Part shown: positions 1 through 4,219 of the stretch, piece by piece
Position numbering within the stretch: the stretch's first letter is position 1
Layout of the letters: each line of letters starts with the position of its first letter
Assembly (NCBI GenBank): GCA_027364495.1
Contig: DAHXPE010000252.1
Location: forward strand, 1-6,586
Source: Candidatus Heimdallarchaeota archaeon
Lineage (GTDB): Archaea; Asgardarchaeota; Heimdallarchaeia; Hodarchaeales; LC-3
Direction: 5' to 3'
Length of the DNA: 6,586 bases
Notes under the pieces: generated by a model
What the model saw: the letters and a program-made list of their open reading frames with translations, nothing else
What the model was told of the DNA's origin: nothing
Database searches by the model: none
Made by a program: the position numbers and the translations under genes

Positions 1-19
1 GGTCTATATTTGTTAAAAA

Positions 20-982
20 TTAGAATTTTTTATCAGAAAAAATTTTTAATAATTCATCCTTATTAAATTCTAAATTAATTATTTGTTTTTCATGATCTTG
101 AATCATTTGTTGCAGGTCTTTTTTTATCGTAACTGGAAAATGTAATCCTTCTGCTTGGACTTTACAGGATGCCAGCACAGCTGCTGTTGCTAACGACTTT
201 TTAATATCCTTAGTTGCATAAAAAGTTGTAGTAAAGGCCACTAACCATACGTCACCTGCACCTGTTGTGTCAACCATTTTCGATACACTTTTAACAGGAG
301 TATAAAAGCATATTAAAGATTCAGATAAGTTTTTTTGATAGATACAAATGTTTCCTCTTAAACCTGCTGTTATTATTAAAATAACTTTTTTATTAACAAT
401 CTTTTGAATAAAGTCTTCTAAATTATTTTCTGCTGATAATTTAAGATCTTCTGAAGACATTTTAATAATTGTATTACTTTGCAAAAAAATTTCAGAAGGG
501 AACCATTCCTTAATTACTATTTCATTTGAAATAGGATTAAGCTCCCTACACCAACCTTGAGGATCATAAGCAAAAAGGACGTCTGAAAATTTTTTTCTAA
601 GGTTGATAACTAAATTCTCGGATAATTCGTGATATACAGGAGTTAGAAATACAATATTCGGTTTGATATCTGAATTTAAAGGAAAATTTATTTCTCCAGT
701 CGGGAAATATTGTAGTTTTAACGTCCTTGTTTCTGTTGTATAATCAAGAATATAATGAGTAAGTTTTTCAGTGAATTCTGGATTCTGACTGGATGGATAA
801 CCGTTTGAAAAAACCTTGTATTGAATGTCTGGATAGAATACTTTTAAGGTCTGAGATCCAAAATTTACACTCCCACCATAGGATTGTATAACAATTTCTT
901 TATCATTTTTTATATAAATCTTTGAATCAATTGTATAATTACCAAAAAGCCAAACTGTTATATGATTAGCATTTAACGACAT
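20..982 (-). CDS. PfkB-family (ribokinase-like) carbohydrate/nucleoside kinase
   Basis: A 320-residue protein of the ribokinase/PfkB fold, which transfers the ATP gamma-phosphate to a hydroxyl of a sugar or nucleoside in the cytoplasm. The N-terminus has a family-type strand (LFGNYTID, about 13-20) and a Gly-Gly pair at 36-37, where the family binds substrate. DPQG lies at 140-143, TAGLRG at 205-210 is the usual TxGxxG nucleotide-site motif, and DTTGAGD at 238-244 is PfkB signature 2: the GAG forms the anion hole and Asp244 is the expected catalytic base. Length is normal for the family and nothing looks broken. The ATG is supported by AGGT eight bases upstream (991-994 on the minus strand). 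It is divergent from the roadblock gene. A T5 run directly follows the stop at the window edge. The substrate cannot be assigned; the DPQG type occurs in several uncharacterised archaeal PfkB proteins. The family call is firm, the specific function unknown. Confidence 0.9.
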   Translation of the reverse strand: MSLNANHITVWLFGNYTIDSKIYIKNDKEIVIQSYGGSVNFGSQTLKVFYPDIQYKVFSNGYPSSQNPEFTEKLTHYILDYTTETRTLKLQYFPTGEINFPLNSDIKPNIVFLTPVYHELSENLVINLRKKFSDVLFAYDPQGWCRELNPISNEIVIKEWFPSEIFLQSNTIIKMSSEDLKLSAENNLEDFIQKIVNKKVILIITAGLRGNICIYQKNLSESLICFYTPVKSVSKMVDTTGAGDVWLVAFTTTFYATKDIKKSLATAAVLASCKVQAEGLHFPVTIKKDLQQMIQDHEKQIINLEFNKDELLKIFSDKKF

Positions 983-1199
983 AAAGGTAGACCTAAAATA
1001 AATTTATGGCTTACGTTACATGAGAGAAAAAAAAATATTAAAAAGTAATTTAAAAAAATTTATTAATGACATGGAATTAAAAGATTTTAATAAACAATTA
1101 TTTATTAAGCATTGAGATAATACAGAATTATCTATAACTTTACTAATCAAATTGACCAAATGTTATCGTAAAGATAACAATCTCACAAAGGTAAAAAAT
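983..1199. promoter_or_regulatory. Divergent intergenic region carrying promoters for both flanking genes
   Basis: These 217 bp separate two divergent genes and so should hold both promoters. On the plus strand TCTATAAC at 1131-1138 is a plausible TATA-like element, giving a start near 1160 and a leader of about 40 bases before ATG 1200. On the minus strand the T/A-rich stretch around 1030-1060 could serve the kinase gene, but no single box stands out. The 10-bp AGGT-AG-ACCT at 985-994 is a small palindrome that includes the kinase ribosome-binding site. Assignments are by position and base composition only, in DNA where TATA-like strings are common by chance. Confidence 0.35.
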
Positions 1200-1637
1200 A
1201 TGAGTTTCACATTGACGCCTGAACAAAAGAAAAGGCTTATTAAATTATTACAAGAAATCGTACGCTATGCTGATTTAGAGGCTTTAGCTTTGGTCACAAA
1301 AACTGGTATAAGCATAGCTTTCTTTTCTGAAAAGGAAGCTGATCCAGATTTGTTCTCTGCAATATCAGCAGCCGTTTCTGCGACTGGAAGTATGGTTACA
1401 GAAAAAATGGGCCAAGGAAAACTCTGGGAAGTGACAGTACGTGGAGAAGAAGGGTATACCATTCTCTCATCAGCAGGTACAGATTATATTTTAATCGGCG
1501 CATCACGTGAGACGCATAGTCTAGGTCTAGCTGTTCGAGTTTTACGTCGTTATTCTACTAAAATACCTACTGTTTTCGAGGATGAAGAGAAAGACATTGG
1601 TTCACTTGTAAGTGAATTAAAGGATCTTCTTCAATAA
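1200..1637 (+). CDS. Roadblock/LC7 domain protein
   Basis: A 145-residue protein made of one roadblock/LC7 domain. These domains dimerise and act with Ras-like small GTPases (MglB with MglA; Ragulator subunits with Rag GTPases), and Asgard archaea encode many. The predicted order fits: N-terminal amphipathic helix (about 6-25), strand LEALALVTKTG (26-36), strand ISIAFFS (37-43), Ala/Ser-rich helix (about 49-71), two strands (74-84 and 85-103, ending in ILIGASR), a final helix (about 106-119), then an acidic tail. I chose ATG 1200 because AAAGGT lies about seven bases upstream and the domain starts just after it. The frame stays open upstream to a TTG at 1152, which would add 16 polar residues lacking domain character. 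No GTPase gene is in the window, so the partner is unknown. Two T-tracts follow the stop. Cytoplasmic, with no signal peptide or membrane segment. Confidence 0.88.
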   Translation: MSFTLTPEQKKRLIKLLQEIVRYADLEALALVTKTGISIAFFSEKEADPDLFSAISAAVSATGSMVTEKMGQGKLWEVTVRGEEGYTILSSAGTDYILIGASRETHSLGLAVRVLRRYSTKIPTVFEDEEKDIGSLVSELKDLLQ

Positions 1638-1647
1638 ATTTCCTGAA

Positions 1648-1672
1648 TTTTTTTTTTGAAAAATTTTTTTTT
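1648..1672 (+). terminator. Twin T-tract terminator after the roadblock gene
   Basis: T10 at 1648-1657 and T9 at 1664-1672 follow the roadblock stop codon, with only GAAAAA between them and no hairpin. Archaeal RNA polymerase terminates intrinsically at T-runs on the non-template strand, so this is a likely transcript end that separates the roadblock gene from the next one. Inference from sequence and position. Confidence 0.55.
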
Positions 1673-1740
1673 GAAAATTATTCCCTTTACAAATAATTTT
1701 AATCCCTTTTTTGTTATTTATATGTAAGGGCGTTTTTGCT

Positions 1741-2595
1741 TTGTTTCAAAAAATTTTCTTAACCCTTTTAACAATAGCCAATATTTGTGTTATGTACATT
1801 TCTCAGTTCTATTTTGGGCTTCAGCCATTTTATTTTCTAGTTGCAGCTTACGTGGTTTCTAGTATTCTAATTCTTAGTTATTATAATTTGTTTAATGGAA
1901 AAGGTTCTGACATTCAACGAATAGCTGGAAAACTGCTTTCTTCTGGTACAGCAGTAATTTATTTAGGATTCTTAGCTGTTATTGACCTTATTATCTTTAT
2001 ATTATTAGTCCCCGCTTCCAGTGTAAAGCTTTTAGAAACTGATTCACAGACTCCCTTCATAATTCTCTCCGTTCTGATCTTTTTTATACCTGTTATTCTT
2101 ATCAAAATTATTATTGAGCCAAAAGGTAAGGATATAGAAAATTTATTTTGGATAAGATTTTTAGAAGCATTAAAAACTACAAGACCATCAGCTGATTTTT
2201 CTTTATTTATTTTAACTAGAATTCAACTCAAGTATATGCCTATGTATCAAAGACAGCCTTCGAATCAAGTTATGGATAAGAAAATTGGCTCGGTTTCGGA
2301 TGATATTTCTACAACAACCTTTCCTTTAGATTATAATAGTCAACAAGTTACACAAGAATCAATCCAAACTGGACAAAATTCCTTTTTTGATTCAGAGATG
2401 GAAGAATCTAAAGAAAATATGTTTGACAAATATTTTCAAGAAATTTATCGATTAGTACCGGGTATTAAAGAAATTGTTACTCAAAAACCAGTAAATATAA
2501 GACCAGACTTTTTACTCAATATTATTATAGAACGAACGACAAGAGATGAACGATTAATTCAATTTTTCAAAGACTGTTCTGGTCCTTTGGTTTAA
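1741..2595 (+). CDS. Four-helix integral membrane protein with soluble C-terminal tail, function unknown
   Basis: About 284 residues, family not recognised. Four hydrophobic segments lie at roughly 5-21, 30-47, 70-91 and 105-125 (numbered from TTG 1741). A soluble tail of about 155 residues follows: a part rich in Lys, Arg and aromatics, then a Ser/Thr/Gln/Asn-rich probable linker (about 185-225), and a better-ordered end (about 228-284) with alternating hydrophobic residues and charged pairs that looks like a small helical domain. An even number of helices puts both ends on one side, and the basic residues flanking helices 2 and 4 suggest the cytoplasm. The frame opens at TTG 1711, but that start has no ribosome site. 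TTG 1741 has AAGGG at 1726-1730, and TTTACAAA near 1684-1691 would place the transcript start around 1711-1720, so I prefer 1741. ATG 1792 would delete the first helix. It lies tandem to the roadblock gene but behind T-tracts, so it is probably transcribed separately. Confidence 0.75.
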   Translation: MFQKIFLTLLTIANICVMYISQFYFGLQPFYFLVAAYVVSSILILSYYNLFNGKGSDIQRIAGKLLSSGTAVIYLGFLAVIDLIIFILLVPASSVKLLETDSQTPFIILSVLIFFIPVILIKIIIEPKGKDIENLFWIRFLEALKTTRPSADFSLFILTRIQLKYMPMYQRQPSNQVMDKKIGSVSDDISTTTFPLDYNSQQVTQESIQTGQNSFFDSEMEESKENMFDKYFQEIYRLVPGIKEIVTQKPVNIRPDFLLNIIIERTTRDERLIQFFKDCSGPLV

Positions 2596-3063
2596 TCAAT
2601 ATTTTTAATTATAAATTTAATAAAAAAAGAAATCAGGCAAATAGGATGGGTAAAACCGCAATAATTTCTTCTGCATGCTATTCCAAAATCAGAGCATGTG
2701 ATCATTTTATAGATATCCTAAAAACTATTTAAAAAGTGAAATTACAAAATTTTTGCAATAGATTACATTTCATTTTATTCAAATAATAATTGGAATTAAA
2801 CAATCTGATTTTTGCAATGATTTAATCCTCAAAATTTTGAAAGAAAATAATTTGCTTTACGATTTTTTCTAATTAAATATAGGAAAAATTCAATTTTAAT
2901 TTCTTTTTGAAAAATTTTCTAACCTATTTGCATTATATAGACATAATTTTATCTTTTAATAAACGATTTTTTTTGCTTTTTGACTGTAATTTAATTTCCT
3001 TTAGTAATGATTGAATATCCAGTCTAGTACTTCTCTTTTCCAGCAGTAAAATTAGCTACTTAG

Positions 3064-3088
3064 TATTATTTAGCTTATTTAAATAATA
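3064..3088. repeat. Perfect 9-bp AT-only inverted repeat
   Basis: TATTATTTA at 3064-3072 and its exact complement TAAATAATA at 3080-3088 are separated by GCTTATT. It lies in the middle of the gene-free stretch, with no T-run directly after it. With arms of A and T only it would be a weak hairpin and may be chance in this composition. A regulator site or remnant repeat end is possible, but nothing else supports it. Confidence 0.35.
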
Positions 3089-3461
3089 GTTAAATTAAAC
3101 CAAATAAAAGGCTAAATCAGGAAAGTTGAAAGAATTCAAGGACTTATTTGAAGCATTACATTGAGGTGATGCTAATTTCATTAATTTGATTTCAAACTCC
3201 TGAACGAAATTTGAAATTTCTTGCATAGCTGGAGTCCTTTCTTAAGATGCTTCTATTACCTTTTCGTTTTTTATTGAAATGGCGATGACTACTTTTTCAA
3301 AATAATATGAGACAAATTTACCTGTTAAAATTTACTATCTTTTTTGAATTAGATCATGTAAAAAGAAAATATCTTTAGGTAAAAAAACTTAAGAAATGGA
3401 ATAAAGAAATACAAATTAGTAAGGAAAAAACTTTTTAATAATCCTTTTGTTTTGAATCAAT

Positions 3462-3477
3462 CAGAAAAATTATATTT
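3462..3477 (+). promoter_or_regulatory. Candidate BRE/TATA promoter of tRNA-Arg
   Basis: A purine-rich AGAAAA (about 3463-3468) followed by the TATA-like ATTATATTT (3469-3477) lies 20-28 bases upstream of the mature tRNA 5' end. This is the arrangement of an archaeal BRE plus TATA box. The spacing would start transcription at or very near the first tRNA base. A second candidate, GGAAAAAACTTTTTAATAA (about 3423-3441), would give a leader of about 30 bases. The sequence does not decide between them. Confidence 0.4.
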
Positions 3478-3496
3478 TGGTATTATTAAAATTTTT

Positions 3497-3571
3497 GGGC
3501 GTGTTGCATAGCATGGATATTGCGCCTCGCTTCGGACGAGGACATCGCCAGTTCAAATCTGGTCACGCTCG
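3497..3571 (+). tRNA. tRNA-Arg (anticodon UCG)
   Basis: A full cloverleaf folds by hand. Acceptor GGGCGTG (3497-3503) pairs with CACGCTC (3564-3570), including one G-U, with discriminator G at 3571. The D-arm GCA/TGC has three pairs plus a T-T mismatch at 13-22, and its loop contains AG and GG (positions 14-15 and 18-19). The anticodon stem CCTCG/CGAGG is a perfect five pairs (3525-3529 with 3537-3541). Loop CTTCGGA places T33 before anticodon TCG, which reads the arginine codon CGA. The variable loop is ACATC. The T-stem GCCAG/CTGGT encloses loop TTCAAAT. There is no intron and no encoded CCA, so CCA is presumably added afterwards. A local GC island in very AT-rich DNA also supports a structured RNA. 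It converges on the small minus-strand gene at 3611-4099. Confidence 0.95.
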
Positions 3572-3575
3572 TTAA

Positions 3576-3584
3576 TTTTTTTTT
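3576..3584 (+). terminator. T-tract terminator of tRNA-Arg
   Basis: Nine T residues start four bases after the tRNA discriminator base, in the usual position and form for termination of an archaeal tRNA transcript. No hairpin is needed beyond the tRNA itself. Confidence 0.65.
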
Positions 3585-3610
3585 GAATTAATTAATTAAA
3601 AGATTAACTT

Positions 3611-4099
3611 TCAAAAATCGTTTCTTTTTTTATGAATAATTTTTTTTTTCAATAGTTCATTGGATCTTGCTTTTCCTTTTTTAATTAGATTCAAGACTTC
3701 TGAATTTATATTACCGTTTTTAATATCTTCTAAAAAATCAGTCCACTCTAAATCAATACGGTCAAGAAGCACGTTATCGTGATCACCGATAGCACATATT
3801 CTATCCCAATTCTCAAAGGACAATCCAACTTCATTTAATAATATTTGTAAAATCCCTTTTAACCATATTTCATAGGCTACTGACAAGTTTGGAACAGAAC
3901 TAGTAAGTAATCGAAAATAATTACTTATTTTCACATATACCTTTGCTTCAGTTTCAGTTAATGGTTCACGAATATAAAGGTTTTCTTCAAAGACGGGCTG
4001 AATGACAGTTGAAGGTTTAATTCTTTGCATTTTATTCTTATTTTCTTCTAATAACTTATTTAATTCCGCGATGAATGCTTCAAGTTCTGCAAGATTCAA
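3611..4099 (-). CDS. Small uncharacterised protein with N-terminal coiled-coil-like helix
   Basis: 162 residues from TTG 4099; family not recognised. It looks soluble and mostly helical. Residues 1-26 form an acidic amphipathic helix with Leu/Ile at heptad-like spacing (possible coiled coil). A short extended part (about 30-45, IQPVFEENLYIREPL) follows, then helices rich in Leu, Ile, Tyr and Trp (about 48-135), and a strongly basic end (about 140-162, many Lys). No Cys/His cluster, nucleotide-binding loop or signal peptide is seen. GAGATAGG lies almost against the TTG, unusually close for a ribosome site. The next in-frame ATG is at 4028-4030 and would remove the first helix, so the start is uncertain. 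It lies about 120 bp downstream of EF-2 on the same strand, behind T-runs. TATAAAA on the minus strand near 4171-4177 could be its own promoter, giving a leader of about 50 bases. The long open frame with balanced composition supports a real gene. Confidence 0.65.
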   Translation of the reverse strand: MNLAELEAFIAELNKLLEENKNKMQRIKPSTVIQPVFEENLYIREPLTETEAKVYVKISNYFRLLTSSVPNLSVAYEIWLKGILQILLNEVGLSFENWDRICAIGDHDNVLLDRIDLEWTDFLEDIKNGNINSEVLNLIKKGKARSNELLKKKIIHKKRNDF

Positions 4100-4143
4100 A
4101 CCTATCTCATATAGTATTAAGTTAAAGATTTATGTAAGTTTTG

Positions 4144-4166
4144 AAAAAAAAAACTATGCAAAAAAA
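4144..4166 (-). terminator. Twin T-tract terminator after EF-2
   Basis: On the minus strand the EF-2 stop is followed about 55 bases later by T7 (4166-4160) and then T10 (4153-4144). No stable stem precedes them. This matches the paired T-tracts after the roadblock gene and is the likely end of the EF-2 transcript, although read-through into the small gene at 3611-4099 is possible. Confidence 0.5.
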
Positions 4167-4219
4167 TTGTTTTATACTAGAAAAAGAGGATAATAGATTA
4201 GAATTGAATAATCTAAACC

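Larger units (their letters stand above)
2596..3496. other. About 900 bp of AT-rich DNA without a convincing gene
   Basis: Both strands are full of stops, and the open stretches I could find are under about 45 codons. The most coding-like is one minus-strand frame from about 3400 down to 2933: several 17-43-codon open segments share the same phase, interrupted by single stops, and read as plausible protein (for example FEKVVIAISIKNEKVIEAS, then a 43-codon piece with ATG at 3226, then a 40-codon piece rich in Lys and Leu ending at 2933). This could be a decayed gene or chance in AT-rich DNA. A perfect 9-bp inverted repeat lies at 3064-3088, and a GAAATTT-G-AAATTTC palindrome at 3206-3220. The right end should contain the tRNA promoter. 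I see no terminal inverted repeats, transposase motifs, CRISPR repeats or convincing C/D-box RNA. Confidence 0.5.

Noticed and set aside
1265..1462. Minus-strand open frame inside the roadblock gene
   Set aside because: Antisense to a clear roadblock domain, with no independent support.
2646..2732. 28-codon ATG-led frame on the plus strand after the membrane protein gene
   Set aside because: Very short, no spaced ribosome site, and no recognisable continuation in any frame.
3165..3205. Box C/D-like strings (GTGATGC, later CTGA) suggesting a guide RNA
   Set aside because: Box C is imperfect, the boxes are too close for a normal archaeal C/D RNA, and no C'/D' pair or closing stem is present.
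3586..3600. AATTAATTAATTAA tract next to the tRNA as an attachment site
   Set aside because: Simple AT repeat; no integrase, no duplicated tRNA 3' end and no element boundary seen.
3990..4020. LTETEAKVY-like motif in the 3611-4099 protein, resembling the TrmB-type winged-helix start
   Set aside because: The few residues match (protein residues about 47-55), but what follows does not continue as a winged helix and the rest of the protein lacks TrmB features.
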